Assembly: GCF_900109565.1 (NCBI RefSeq)
Contig: NZ_FNZZ01000001.1
Coordinates: 806,001-870,000 of the forward strand
Length of the DNA stretch: 64,000 bases
Direction of reading: 5' to 3'
Source of the DNA: Sphingomonas palmae
GTDB lineage: Bacteria; Pseudomonadota; Alphaproteobacteria; Sphingomonadales; Sphingomonadaceae
Program-made: the position numbers and the translations under genes
Shown: positions 25,216 to 34,026 of the stretch, one piece after another
Numbering within the stretch: position 1 is the first letter of the stretch
Layout: each line of letters starts with the position of its first letter
Notes under the pieces: generated by a model
Told to the model about the DNA's origin: nothing
The model's database searches: none
What the model saw: only the letters and a program-made list of their open reading frames with translations

Positions 25216-25238
25216 GACGACGCTCGTTTTTCGTCGTC
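25216..25238. promoter_or_regulatory. Inverted repeat in the folE/TonB-receptor spacer
   Basis: GACGACG (25216-25222) and CGTCGTC (25232-25238) form a 7-bp inverted repeat around a T-rich 9-nt centre; a TTGACG -35-like box overlaps the left arm. It could be an operator or a leader hairpin of the receptor gene. The binding protein is unknown. Confidence 0.3.
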
Positions 25239-25309
25239 TGCTCCATACCGGTTCATCGAAACACCGCAACACCGCCGTAGAGCGGGGGCGGTTCCCAGGA
25301 GGGGATGCC

Positions 25310-28300
25310 ATGAAGAAGTTCGACCTGCTCGCCGCGTCGGCGCTCGCGCTCGTGACCTCGATCCCTGCGCACGCACAGACGGGGGCCACCACCTCGTCGC
25401 AGAATACCGCACCTACAAACGGCCCCGGACAGGAGGCCCCCTCCTCCACCCCGACGGACACGCAGACGAGCAGCCAGGCGGCCGCGACCGATCAGGGCTA
25501 CGCCCCCGACATCGTCGTCACCGCTCAGCGCCAGTCGCAGCGACTGCAGGACGTTCCGATCGCGGTTACCGCCTTCACCGCCGACAACCTCGAAAAGCAG
25601 CAGATCGTCAACCCGGTCGCGCTGCAGCAATCGCTGCCCAACATCACCTTCACCAAGACGAATTTCACCTCGTCCAGCTTCACCATCCGCGGCGTCGGCG
25701 ACCTGTGCACCGGCACGACCTGCGACAGCGCGACCGCAATCCACGTCAACGATATGCCGCTGCTCGCCACGCGCCTGTTCGAGAGCGAATTCTTCGACCT
25801 CGAACGCGTCGAGGTACTGCGTGGTCCGCAGGGCACGCTGTTCGGCCGCAATGCGACCTCGGGTGTGGTCAACTTCATCACCGCCAAGCCCGATCTGTCG
25901 GGCATCCACGCCGCAGGCGAGTTCGAGTACGGCAATTACGATTCGAAGCGCGTCCGTGCGATGTTCAACCTGCCGTTCACCGACACGCTCGGCATCCGCG
26001 TCGCCGGCACCTACCTCAAGCGCGACGGTTACACCCTCAACGAATATACCGGCAACCGCATCGATGGGCGTGACCTCTACTCGGTGCGCGGCACATTGTC
26101 GTGGGAGCCGAATCCCGACACCCGCGTCGACCTGATCGCTTACTACTTCCACGAGAACGACGACCGCAGCCGCATCCAGAAGCAGCTGTGCAACCGCGAC
26201 TCGACCGGTATCCTCGGCTGCTCGCCCGACCGGCTGGCGAACGGCATCACCAACGGCAATTCGTCGCTCGCCTCGATCTTCACCAGCCGCGAATTCCTGA
26301 CCGTATCGGGCGCCGGCGCGCTCGCCCCGTTCGCGCTCGGCAGCGTGTACCAGACGCCCGACGCCTTCTCCGGCGCGAGCAACCCGACCGACGTTCGCCG
26401 CGTCAGCATCGACGCCGAGCCGACCTATTTCGCCGAGGAACAGCAATACACCGCCAAAATCTTCCATGACTTCGGTAAGATCAGCTTCAACTTCACCGGC
26501 GGCTACATGAAGAACAAGGTCGACTCGACGACCGATTACACGCTGGCGGTCGAGAATAGCTACGCCAACAATGCCGGGCTCAACCTGCTCAACCTGATCG
26601 GCCGCCCTGGCGCGCCCGGCGCGGTGCTGAACGGCGTCCGCCAGACACTGATCCCGAACGGAACCGCGACCATATGCCAGTCGCTGCCCGACGCCAACAA
26701 TTCGGGCGTTTACGGCGGCGCGGGCGTGTGCGCAGCCACAGCGCTCGACATCGACCGCTCGTTCAACAAGGCGCGGCAGTATAGCGCCGAGGCGCACATC
26801 GACAGCAAGTTCGACGGCATGTTCAACTTCCTGCTCGGCGGCATCTATTTCGACAGCAAACAGAGCAACGATTATTACGTCAGCGCCTTCGGCCTCGATT
26901 ACGCCTCGGGACTGCTCGGCGCCGGGCGGTCAGGCGGCACCTCGTTCGCGGCGACACCTTTTTACCGCAACAGCACGCCGCTGTTCCGCCTGAAAAGCTA
27001 CGGCATTTTTGGCGAAACCTATTTCGAGTTCAACGATCGCGCCAAGCTGACGCTCGGGCTGCGCTACAACCACGACGACAAGTTCGTCCGCGCGCGCACC
27101 TCGCTGCTAGTCGACAACGGCACGCCCAGCGTACCCGTTCTGGTACCCATCGGCACCACCAGCGCCTTCCCGACGATGGACGGGGGCCGGTATGATTACG
27201 ATGCGACCCGCGCCGGCGTGCAGCCCTATGCCGAGGACAGCGTCAACTTCTCGCGCGTCACGGGCCGTGCGGTGTTCGATTACAAGATCACGCCGGACAA
27301 TCTGCTCTACGCATCCTACTCGCGCGGCTACAAATCGGGCGGCATCAACCCGCCGCTGTCGCCAGTCTTCTCGGTCCCGACCACCTTCGCGCCCGAGAGC
27401 GTCGACGCCTTTGAGATCGGATCGAAGAACACCTTCGGCGGCGGCGCCTTCCGGCTCAACCTGACCGGCTTCTACTACAAGTACAAGAACCTGCAGCTGT
27501 CGCGCATCGTCGCGCGCACCGCGGTCAACGACAACGTCAACGCCGACATCTACGGCGTCGAGGCCGAGGCGGTGATCAGCCCGATCCCGCGCTTCGTCGT
27601 CAACATGAACGCCAGCTACCTCAAGACCAAGGTTGCCGACGATCGCTTCCTCGCCAACCCGCGCGATCCCTCGGGCGGACGCTCCGACGCGGTCATCATC
27701 AAGGATATCACCAACGCGGCGAACTGCGCGGTGGTGCCGACGACGCCAGGCAACGCTGCTGGGGTGAACGCCTTCGTCAACGCGGTCAACGGCGGGATTG
27801 GCACCTCGTTCGGCAATCCCACGCTGCTGCGGCCCACGCAGGCGGTACCCGGCACCAACACCACCGGTGCGTTCAGCATCTGCTCCGCACTCACTGCGCA
27901 GGCGGCCACCGTGGGTGCGGCGTTCGGCGGCATCCAGGTGCTCGGCTCGGGCGTCGAGACGAACGTTCGCGGCAACCAGCTGCCCAATGCGCCGACCTAC
28001 AAATGGTCGGTCGGCGCGCAATACACGATCGATTTCGCCGACAGTGGCTTCACGCTCGTGCCGCGCGTCGACCTCAACTACACCGGCAACGCCTGGGGCA
28101 CGATCTTCAACAAGAACCCGATTGACCGCCTGCCCGGCTACGAGGTCGTCAACGCGCAGATCCAGCTGAACGCGCCCGATGATCGCTTCTACGTCCGCGG
28201 ATTCGTTTCCAACCTGACGAAGAACAACGCAACAACCGGCCTTTATGTGGGCGATCAGTCGTCGGGGCTGTACACCAACATCTTCACCATCGAGCCGCGG

Positions 28301-28333
28301 CGCTACGGCGTCGCCGCCGGGTTCAAGTTCTGA
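25310..28333 (+). CDS. TonB-dependent outer-membrane receptor
   Basis: This 1007-aa receptor has a signal peptide (MKKFDLLAASALALVTS, cleavage after AHA near residue 23) and a Q/T/S-rich linker. A TonB-box-like DIVVTAQR stretch near 66, the plug domain (VEVLRGPQGTLFGRNATSGVVNF near 178-200) and a 22-strand barrel ending in YGVAAGFKF with terminal phenylalanine follow. Such receptors take up siderophores, sugars or aromatic compounds; sphingomonads carry many. No transport or substrate genes flank it, so the ligand is unknown. CAGGAGGGG upstream of the ATG fixes the start. Confidence 0.92.
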   Translation: MKKFDLLAASALALVTSIPAHAQTGATTSSQNTAPTNGPGQEAPSSTPTDTQTSSQAAATDQGYAPDIVVTAQRQSQRLQDVPIAVTAFTADNLEKQQIVNPVALQQSLPNITFTKTNFTSSSFTIRGVGDLCTGTTCDSATAIHVNDMPLLATRLFESEFFDLERVEVLRGPQGTLFGRNATSGVVNFITAKPDLSGIHAAGEFEYGNYDSKRVRAMFNLPFTDTLGIRVAGTYLKRDGYTLNEYTGNRIDGRDLYSVRGTLSWEPNPDTRVDLIAYYFHENDDRSRIQKQLCNRDSTGILGCSPDRLANGITNGNSSLASIFTSREFLTVSGAGALAPFALGSVYQTPDAFSGASNPTDVRRVSIDAEPTYFAEEQQYTAKIFHDFGKISFNFTGGYMKNKVDSTTDYTLAVENSYANNAGLNLLNLIGRPGAPGAVLNGVRQTLIPNGTATICQSLPDANNSGVYGGAGVCAATALDIDRSFNKARQYSAEAHIDSKFDGMFNFLLGGIYFDSKQSNDYYVSAFGLDYASGLLGAGRSGGTSFAATPFYRNSTPLFRLKSYGIFGETYFEFNDRAKLTLGLRYNHDDKFVRARTSLLVDNGTPSVPVLVPIGTTSAFPTMDGGRYDYDATRAGVQPYAEDSVNFSRVTGRAVFDYKITPDNLLYASYSRGYKSGGINPPLSPVFSVPTTFAPESVDAFEIGSKNTFGGGAFRLNLTGFYYKYKNLQLSRIVARTAVNDNVNADIYGVEAEAVISPIPRFVVNMNASYLKTKVADDRFLANPRDPSGGRSDAVIIKDITNAANCAVVPTTPGNAAGVNAFVNAVNGGIGTSFGNPTLLRPTQAVPGTNTTGAFSICSALTAQAATVGAAFGGIQVLGSGVETNVRGNQLPNAPTYKWSVGAQYTIDFADSGFTLVPRVDLNYTGNAWGTIFNKNPIDRLPGYEVVNAQIQLNAPDDRFYVRGFVSNLTKNNATTGLYVGDQSSGLYTNIFTIEPRRYGVAAGFKF

Positions 28334-28338
28334 TCCAC

Positions 28339-28379
28339 GCGCGCGCGGCTCGTCCCGACATGGGATCAGCCGCGCGCGC
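28339..28379 (+). terminator. Strong hairpin after the TonB receptor
   Basis: A 12-bp perfect stem GCGCGCGCGGCT / AGCCGCGCGCGC with a 17-nt loop begins 5 bases after the receptor stop. No U-tract follows, but stem stability and position make it a plausible terminator. Confidence 0.55.
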
Positions 28380-28437
28380 AACCTTTGCCGTCGCCGCCGA
28401 TTGATCGCGCACTGATCCAGGTCAAAGGAGAAGGCGC

Positions 28438-28644
28438 ATGACGAAGGAATTGCACAAGGGCGACGAGGTAAAGTGGAAGTCGCACGGCGGCGAGGCGCAC
28501 GGCACGGTCGAGAAGAAGCAGACCAGCGACACCAAGATCAAGAGCCACCAGGTCAAGGCATCGAAGGACGACCCGCAATATATCGTGAAGACCGACAGCG
28601 GCGCGAAGGCCGCGCACAAGCCCGACGCGCTGAAGAAAGCCTGA
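28438..28644 (+). CDS. DUF2945 (HVA1/Tudor-like) small protein
   Basis: This 68-aa lysine-rich protein has the DUF2945 pattern: KGDEVKWKSHGGEAHGTV at residues 7-24, IKSHQVKASKDDPQY near 34-48 and a K-S/T-D-S-G-A-KAAHKPDAL C-terminus. The family is small, widespread and uncharacterised; a Tudor/SH3-like barrel is predicted for it. AAAGGAGAAGGCGC before the ATG is a strong ribosome-binding site, suggesting high expression. It appears monocistronic. Confidence 0.85.
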   Translation: MTKELHKGDEVKWKSHGGEAHGTVEKKQTSDTKIKSHQVKASKDDPQYIVKTDSGAKAAHKPDALKKA

Positions 28645-28749
28645 TTGACGCAGGGGGCAGGGAGGAGGCCGAGCGTGCCACCTTCCTGCCTTCACGCACG
28701 ATGCCACCGCGCTTGCTCGCTAAATGGCCACCTTACGCGCCTACGTCTG

Positions 28750-28778
28750 TTGATTAAGAACCAGTCGCGCGATACGCA
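28750..28778 (+). promoter_or_regulatory. Promoter of tRNA-Arg
   Basis: TTGATT-N17-TACGCA ends 10 bases before the tRNA 5' end. Confidence 0.55.
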
Positions 28779-28788
28779 TTGCGCCTGT

Positions 28789-28865
28789 GCCCCCGTAGCT
28801 CAGCCGGATAGAGCGACGGTTTCCTAAACCGCAGGCCGTGAGTTCGAATCTCGCCGGGGGCACCA
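28789..28865 (+). tRNA. tRNA-Arg (CCT)
   Basis: This 77-nt cloverleaf has acceptor GCCCCCG/CGGGGGC, D-arm GCTC/GAGC, anticodon loop TTCCTAA (anticodon CCT, reads AGG), T-loop TTCGAAT and an encoded CCA. The first anticodon-stem pair is A27-C43, a mismatch; the other four pairs are canonical. Confidence 0.95.
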
Positions 28866-28983
28866 CCCGCTCGCACTGCATCAGACACACGCTAAAGTCC
28901 GAGCGCTCCTCGCCTACACTGTAAGTATTCGCGGGTAGACCTTCCTCCATAGTGGACGTACCCCGGACATGGGAGTGCGGCCG

Positions 28984-29454
28984 ATGACAAAGACGACGAC
29001 AGCAGTTCTCGTCCCCTGTCGTATCAATGTCGATACGCGCTGGTACGACGCCTGCATTCACGAGATCGGTCCCAATGATATCGTCATTTCGACGACGGCG
29101 TCGCTCCGCCGCGGAGATAACGTGCAGGCACGCCGTGGTACGTTGACGATCAACGGCCACGTGTCGTGGATACGCAACGGCCGCATCGGCATTGCGACGC
29201 AGAACTCGGTCAGCGTTGGCGCGATGCTCGACGAGCCTCGGCATACGGCCAGACGAGCGCCGTCCGGCGAGCGGCGAAACGTCGCTCGTGCTTCCTCCAT
29301 CGCCCAGGCGGAGCGAAGCCGGCAGATCGGCTCCGCGATGCAGTTCGCCGCGCTCACGCTGGCGACCGGCGGCGGTGCTTACCTGCTTGTCACGCAGCTG
29401 TACGTCGCGCTGACCATCCCGCTGACACGCATCTCCGCGGTACTCGGCAGCTGA
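28984..29454 (+). CDS. PilZ-like domain protein with C-terminal membrane segment
   Basis: This 156-aa protein has an N-terminal PilZ-like beta barrel (residues 7-80, with CRINVDTRWYDACIHEI and RRGDNVQARRG) and a hydrophobic segment near 127-148. Canonical c-di-GMP binding needs an RxxxR and a [DN]xSxxG motif; the second is replaced here by EIGPND, so nucleotide binding is doubtful. The ATG at 28984 follows GGGAG by eight bases; an in-frame ATG at 28969 is less well placed. The gene lies between tRNA-Arg and a convergent polysaccharide-modification pair. Confidence 0.6.
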   Translation: MTKTTTAVLVPCRINVDTRWYDACIHEIGPNDIVISTTASLRRGDNVQARRGTLTINGHVSWIRNGRIGIATQNSVSVGAMLDEPRHTARRAPSGERRNVARASSIAQAERSRQIGSAMQFAALTLATGGGAYLLVTQLYVALTIPLTRISAVLGS

Positions 29455-29552
29455 GCCGCCGTAGACGGTATTGGTCTCGCACTCCGATCTCGCGATCTAA
29501 CGACATCATCGCCGCGCCCAGTGGCCGCGTACGAATGCTCTATGCCGGAGCG

Positions 29553-30944
29553 CTAGCCGCGCTTCTCCGCGCGGTCGAACCACGCACCCAGCTTCCCCTG
29601 CGACCACGCAAGCGCCTGATAGAAGCCGAGCGCCGCCTTCGCCGGTCGCAGATAGATCGCATGCCAACCCGTCCGTCGCCCAAGCCAGAAAAGGCGGTGG
29701 CTCCACCACGCGATCACCGCGCGCGTGCGATAGACCAGCCGCCGCCGCGGGCTCAGCGTACCCGCGCCCGGCGCGACGCGCTTGACCGGACGCACCCCGC
29801 GCCGCCACCATGTCAGCCGGTAGGCGAGCCCTTCGCGACGGTGCCGGAACCCCGCCGCCTGCGTGCCGACGATATAGTTCGCGTCGACCTGGGTCAGCGC
29901 CAGCCGCCCGTCCGCCACCGCATCCGCGACCATCGCCGCCAGCTCGGGCGAACGCACCACCGCGACGTTGCTGCCGCGCCCATCGGAGGAATAGGGTTCG
30001 ACCCAGGCATCGCCGAACGCGATGTCGGCGGTTTCCGCCACAACGTCGTCGCACATGTTGCAGGCCGAGTTCTGGAAGAACCCCGCCCCCCAGTCACCGT
30101 CCGCCAGATGCCACCAATCCTGCGCGCGTGCACTTTCGTCCGCGAGCGTCAGATGCGCGCGGTACCAGTTCGCCGGGCGTCCTTCGTCCTTGATGCGGTA
30201 ATCGACGCCGCGCACTTCCTTGATCGGCGTATCCAGCTGCCAGGCGAAACTCTCCACCAGACGCGCGCTCTTCATGTGGCCGCAGAACAGCCCCAGCGTA
30301 TGCGTCACGCGCTCGGCAATCACCGGATCGCTGCGGCGGAGCAGCTGCACCGCCTTGATGAAGCACGGCACGCCGACGATCGCGTACCGCCCCGGTGTGG
30401 CGCGGATCGCGCGAATGATCTCGGTCAGGTCGATGGGGTAATAGCGCGACTTCGCGCCCTCGGCGATCTCGGCGCGGGTGCGTGACAGGCGATAGCGAAA
30501 GAAGCGCGCGTCCTCCCCGACCGGCTCGGTCGCGACCACGTGCGCCACCGCGTCGACGCGGCCCGTGCGCAGCAGCTCGTTCGCGACCCAGCTGACCATC
30601 CCGCCAGAGCTGCCGTCGCTGCGAAACGAGCCTTCCGCGACGTGCCCGACCCAGGCGTGCTCATACCGCCCGATCCGCGCATCGACGTGCGGCGCATCGG
30701 GCAGCCGCTCGGCCGCGATCACGTCCTCGTTGATGGCCGAAGGAGAAAAGGGGCAGCGCGCAGCGAAGGACGGCGTCGGCGCGTCATACCAATCAGCCGG
30801 ACCATCGGGCTTCAACTGCCCGAACGCGTCCCACGCCATGCCCGCGCCCGGCTTATCCGCCGCGCAGCCACCGCACCCGATGCACAGACCCGAGCGGACA
30901 ATCTCGCGCGGCGCTAGCGCGGGTAGCTCACCCAAGCGCTGCAT
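29553..30944 (-). CDS. Coenzyme F420 hydrogenase/dehydrogenase beta-subunit family protein (FrhB-like)
   Basis: This ~463-aa iron-sulfur flavoprotein-like protein has a ferredoxin-type CIGCGGC near residues 21-27, the FrhB N-terminal SSGGMVSWVANELL, GVPCFIKAVQLL and GLFCGHMKS motifs, and CNMCDD...DIAFGDAW in the C-terminal domain. FrhB homologues reduce or oxidise diverse substrates; in polysaccharide clusters they occur with pyruvyl transferases. F420 is not expected in this lineage, so another flavin or cofactor is likely. It overlaps the pyruvyl transferase by 17 nt. A GTG at 30989 is an alternative start; neither has a good ribosome-binding site. Confidence 0.78.
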   Translation of the reverse strand: MQRLGELPALAPREIVRSGLCIGCGGCAADKPGAGMAWDAFGQLKPDGPADWYDAPTPSFAARCPFSPSAINEDVIAAERLPDAPHVDARIGRYEHAWVGHVAEGSFRSDGSSGGMVSWVANELLRTGRVDAVAHVVATEPVGEDARFFRYRLSRTRAEIAEGAKSRYYPIDLTEIIRAIRATPGRYAIVGVPCFIKAVQLLRRSDPVIAERVTHTLGLFCGHMKSARLVESFAWQLDTPIKEVRGVDYRIKDEGRPANWYRAHLTLADESARAQDWWHLADGDWGAGFFQNSACNMCDDVVAETADIAFGDAWVEPYSSDGRGSNVAVVRSPELAAMVADAVADGRLALTQVDANYIVGTQAAGFRHRREGLAYRLTWWRRGVRPVKRVAPGAGTLSPRRRLVYRTRAVIAWWSHRLFWLGRRTGWHAIYLRPAKAALGFYQALAWSQGKLGAWFDRAEKRG

Positions 30945-31998
30945 CCAGGAACGCCGCCGATTGCACGCGCATGCTTGCGATCGCCTCACCGACGCGAGGC
31001 GCGGGGGGTATTTCCAGCAGCCGGTCGAACGCCGTCGCGTCGCTTTCGGCGGTCACGACATGCTCGCGCGCGTCGAGCGCGTTGGTCAGGTCGCGCACCT
31101 TGTTGAAGCGATACTCGCTCGGCGAAGTGACGAACGGCTTGTCGTTCACCAGCGCGAAGACGCAGCCGTGGAAGAAATTGGTGATCACCGCGCTCGCCCC
31201 CGCCATCAGGCTCGCGAACTCGTGCGGCCCCGCCTCGATCAGGTGCCGCTCGACCCAGTCGTTGCGGTACCCCAGGCTGACCAGCTCGACACCGCTACGC
31301 CGGCTCCACGCGCTCACCTGCTGCTGCAACCAGTCGGGAAAGACGTGGCCGTAGACGAGCGCGTAGGGCCGCTCCGCAGTGGCCGGTGCCGCGCGCGCGA
31401 TCTCCGGGAATTGCAGGCACGGGTCGAGCACCATTGCCGGCTCCTCGCCCAGCGCCTCGACCACCAGCCGCCGCGCATTCTCGTCGCGCACCGACACTGC
31501 GGTAAAGCGCGCCAACCGCTCGGCCCATTCCGGTGCGATCCCATCGCTCGCGTCGTGATTGCCGAAGCTCGCCGCGTAGGAGATCAGCCGCGGTGTGCGC
31601 AGCCCCTCGCCGAAGAAGATCGGCGTCCCCCCGTACCAGGGATGGCGAAAATTCCACACCTCGTCGCTGCCGACGACGACCGCGTCATAGCCCGCGAGCG
31701 TTTCGGGCTGATCGAGCCGGAAGCGCTCGCTCTGCGGCAGCGCGTCGAACGCGGCGAGGAACGTGCGCCCCTTCTGCTTGTAGCGCGGCAGATCGTCGGC
31801 TCGCGAGCGTTCGGGCAGGCTCGGCTGAAACGCGCAACGCCACTCGGCGCGCGCCACCGCGTCGTCGTGATGGTCGAGCAGCACCGCATCGTGCCCGCGC
31901 GCGCGCAGACCCTCTACCAGGCAGCGCGCCTGCCAGTAGGAACCGTAATTGATGCAACGATGAAAGGTGAGAACGCCGACGCGCAGGAGAGAAGCCAT
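30928..31998 (-). CDS. Polysaccharide pyruvyl transferase family protein
   Basis: This 356-aa GT-B-like protein of the CsaB/WcaK family transfers pyruvate from PEP to a sugar to form a ketal, giving acidic polysaccharide. Motifs are N-terminal VGVLTFHRCINYGSYWQ, VVVGSDEVWNF near 110, SVRDENARRLV near 170 and the C-terminal NFFHGCVFALVNDKPFV near 275 with the conserved histidine. The ATG at 31998 follows AGGGG; upstream ATGs at 32010 and 32034 are less likely. No glycosyltransferases or Wzx/Wzy genes are nearby, so the acceptor is made elsewhere. Confidence 0.8.
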   Translation of the reverse strand: MASLLRVGVLTFHRCINYGSYWQARCLVEGLRARGHDAVLLDHHDDAVARAEWRCAFQPSLPERSRADDLPRYKQKGRTFLAAFDALPQSERFRLDQPETLAGYDAVVVGSDEVWNFRHPWYGGTPIFFGEGLRTPRLISYAASFGNHDASDGIAPEWAERLARFTAVSVRDENARRLVVEALGEEPAMVLDPCLQFPEIARAAPATAERPYALVYGHVFPDWLQQQVSAWSRRSGVELVSLGYRNDWVERHLIEAGPHEFASLMAGASAVITNFFHGCVFALVNDKPFVTSPSEYRFNKVRDLTNALDAREHVVTAESDATAFDRLLEIPPAPRVGEAIASMRVQSAAFLDAALG

Positions 31999-32079
31999 TG
32001 CGCCCCTCATGGCAGCAACCGTGACGCGTTCCAACCGCGACGGCTGCTAACCTCGATCAAGTTCGCCCAGCAGCGCTGC

Positions 32080-32745
32080 TCATCCCCGTACCGTCAGCCA
32101 CTCCTCTTCCGGCGCGCGCGCCGAGCGCGTCAGATTGGCGGGATCGTCCGTGTCCTCATACCCGATCGCGACGCCGCAGAAGAGCATCCGCTCCGCCGGT
32201 GTCCCCAGAAACGCCTCCACCGTCTGCGGGAACATCGCCCAGCACTCCTGCGGACAGGTGGCGAGGCCGTGCCCGACCGCCAGCAGCATCAGATTCTGCA
32301 GGTACATGCCGAGATCCGACCATTGCGGCGGGCCCATGCGGCGATCCACGGTCACGAAATAAGCCGCGGGCGCGCCGAAGAACTGGAAATTGCGCGCGAA
32401 CCACGTTGCCCGCGCGCGCTTGTCCTCGCGCGGGATGCCGAGCCGACCGTACATTTCCTCGCCGATCGCGAAGGTGCGCTGACGATAACGATCGTCCATT
32501 TCTTTCGGATAGATGTCGTAACCGGGCGCTTCCTTCTCACGCCGCTCGATCTTGCCCGCCATGATCTCCTTCAATCGCCGCATCGTATGGTCGTGAACGA
32601 TGTCGACGTGCCACGGCTGAATATTGCCGCCGGTCGCGGCGCGCGCGGCCCTGATCGCGATGTCCTTCAACAAAGCCGCATCGACCGCGCGGTTCAGGTA
32701 CCCGCGGACCGAGCGTCGCGCCGCGATCGCCTGTGACACATCCAT
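32080..32745 (-). CDS. Nitroreductase family protein
   Basis: This 221-aa FMN-dependent oxidoreductase has the N-terminal RRSVRGY FMN site (residues 10-16), ATGGNIQPWHV near 37-47 and C-terminal GLATCPQECWAMFP. Nitroreductases reduce nitro groups, quinones or enones with NAD(P)H, so the physiological substrate is unclear. The gene is monocistronic on the minus strand and diverges from the thiolase gene with a ~79-bp spacer. Confidence 0.85.
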   Translation of the reverse strand: MDVSQAIAARRSVRGYLNRAVDAALLKDIAIRAARAATGGNIQPWHVDIVHDHTMRRLKEIMAGKIERREKEAPGYDIYPKEMDDRYRQRTFAIGEEMYGRLGIPREDKRARATWFARNFQFFGAPAAYFVTVDRRMGPPQWSDLGMYLQNLMLLAVGHGLATCPQECWAMFPQTVEAFLGTPAERMLFCGVAIGYEDTDDPANLTRSARAPEEEWLTVRG

Positions 32746-32824
32746 CCGCTCGTCTCCGCTCTTGCCGTTCGCCGCGATTTGCGCGATCAGGGGGAGGATA
32801 ACAACTGTTATGGAGAGGCGGAAG

Positions 32825-34009
32825 ATGGCCGAGGCTTATATCGTCGACGCGGTGCGTACAGCCGGGGGCCGACGCGGCGGCAAGCTGGCGGGCATCCACC
32901 CGGTCGACCTCGCCGCGCACGTGCTCGACGCGCTGGTGGAGCGTAGCGGCATCCCGCCGGAAGCGATCGACGACGTCGTCATGGGTTGCGTCAGCCAGGG
33001 TGGCCAACAGGCCGGGCAGGTCGGCCGCAACGCCGTACTCGCCTCGAAAAAGCTGCCGCAATCGACGCCGGCGGTGACGATTGACCGCCAGTGCGGCTCG
33101 TCGCAGCAGGCGATCCAGTTCGCCGCACAGGCGGTGATGTCGGGCACGCAGGACGTGGTGATCGCGGCCGGCGTGGAAAGCATGACGCGCGTGCCGATGG
33201 GCTCGACCTACAAATTGTTCAGCGACGCCGGCATGGGCAACAACAAGTCGCCCGGGCTCGAGGAGAAATACCCCGGCGTCCAGTTCAGCCAGTTCACCGG
33301 CGCGGAGATGATCGCGCGCAAATACGGTTTCTCACGCGAGGACACCGACGCCTACTCGCTCGGCTCGCACCGCAAGGCGGTCGCCGCGGCCGAGGCGGGC
33401 CGCTTCGACGACGAGATCGTGCCCGTCGACATCGAAACACCCGAGGGTGAGGTCGCGCACAAGGCCGATGAGGGCATCCGCTACGACGCCAGCGCGGAAA
33501 GCATGGCGGGCGTCAAGCTGCTGTCGGAACAGGGAGTGCTGACCGCGGCCTCCGCCAGCCAGATCTGTGACGGCGCCTCGGCGGTGCTGATCGCGAGCGC
33601 GGAGGCGGTGGAGAAATACGGCCTCAAGCCGCTCGCCCGCATCGTCAACCTGACCGTGACCGCGGGCGATCCCGTCGTGATGCTGGAAGAACCGCTGTTC
33701 GCGACCGACAGGGCGCTCCAACGCGCCGGGCTCACCATCGACGACATCGACCTGTACGAGGTCAACGAGGCGTTCGCGCCGGTGCCGATGGCGTGGCTCA
33801 AGCACACCGGCGCGAACCCGGACAAGCTCAACGTCAACGGCGGTGCGATCGCGCTCGGCCACCCGCTCGGCGCCTCGGGCACCAAGCTGATGGCGACGCT
33901 GGTGCACGAGTTGAAGCGCCGCGGCGGTCGCTACGGCCTGCAAACGATGTGCGAGGGCGGCGGCGTCGCCAACGTTACGATTATCGAGCGCGTCGACGCG
34001 GCGGCATAG
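32825..34009 (+). CDS. Acetyl-CoA C-acyltransferase (thiolase)
   Basis: This 394-aa thiolase has nucleophile C90 (DRQCGSSQQ), the NEAFAPV motif near 318, the histidine in GGAIALGHPLGASG near 345 and the second cysteine in CEGGGVAN near 377. It cleaves 3-ketoacyl-CoA in beta-oxidation or condenses acetyl-CoA; length and motifs favour a FadA/AcaA-type catabolic enzyme. GGAGAGGCGGAAG precedes the ATG. It is followed 17 nt later by an SDR dehydrogenase, a common pair in which the SDR supplies the ketoacyl-CoA. Confidence 0.92.
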   Translation: MAEAYIVDAVRTAGGRRGGKLAGIHPVDLAAHVLDALVERSGIPPEAIDDVVMGCVSQGGQQAGQVGRNAVLASKKLPQSTPAVTIDRQCGSSQQAIQFAAQAVMSGTQDVVIAAGVESMTRVPMGSTYKLFSDAGMGNNKSPGLEEKYPGVQFSQFTGAEMIARKYGFSREDTDAYSLGSHRKAVAAAEAGRFDDEIVPVDIETPEGEVAHKADEGIRYDASAESMAGVKLLSEQGVLTAASASQICDGASAVLIASAEAVEKYGLKPLARIVNLTVTAGDPVVMLEEPLFATDRALQRAGLTIDDIDLYEVNEAFAPVPMAWLKHTGANPDKLNVNGGAIALGHPLGASGTKLMATLVHELKRRGGRYGLQTMCEGGGVANVTIIERVDAAA

Positions 34010-34026
34010 GAGCAAGAGGGGAAGAC

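Noticed and set aside
30565..32736. 723-codon plus-strand frame over the FrhB/pyruvyl-transferase pair
   Set aside because: Antisense to both genes; composition is low-complexity and spans unrelated genes.
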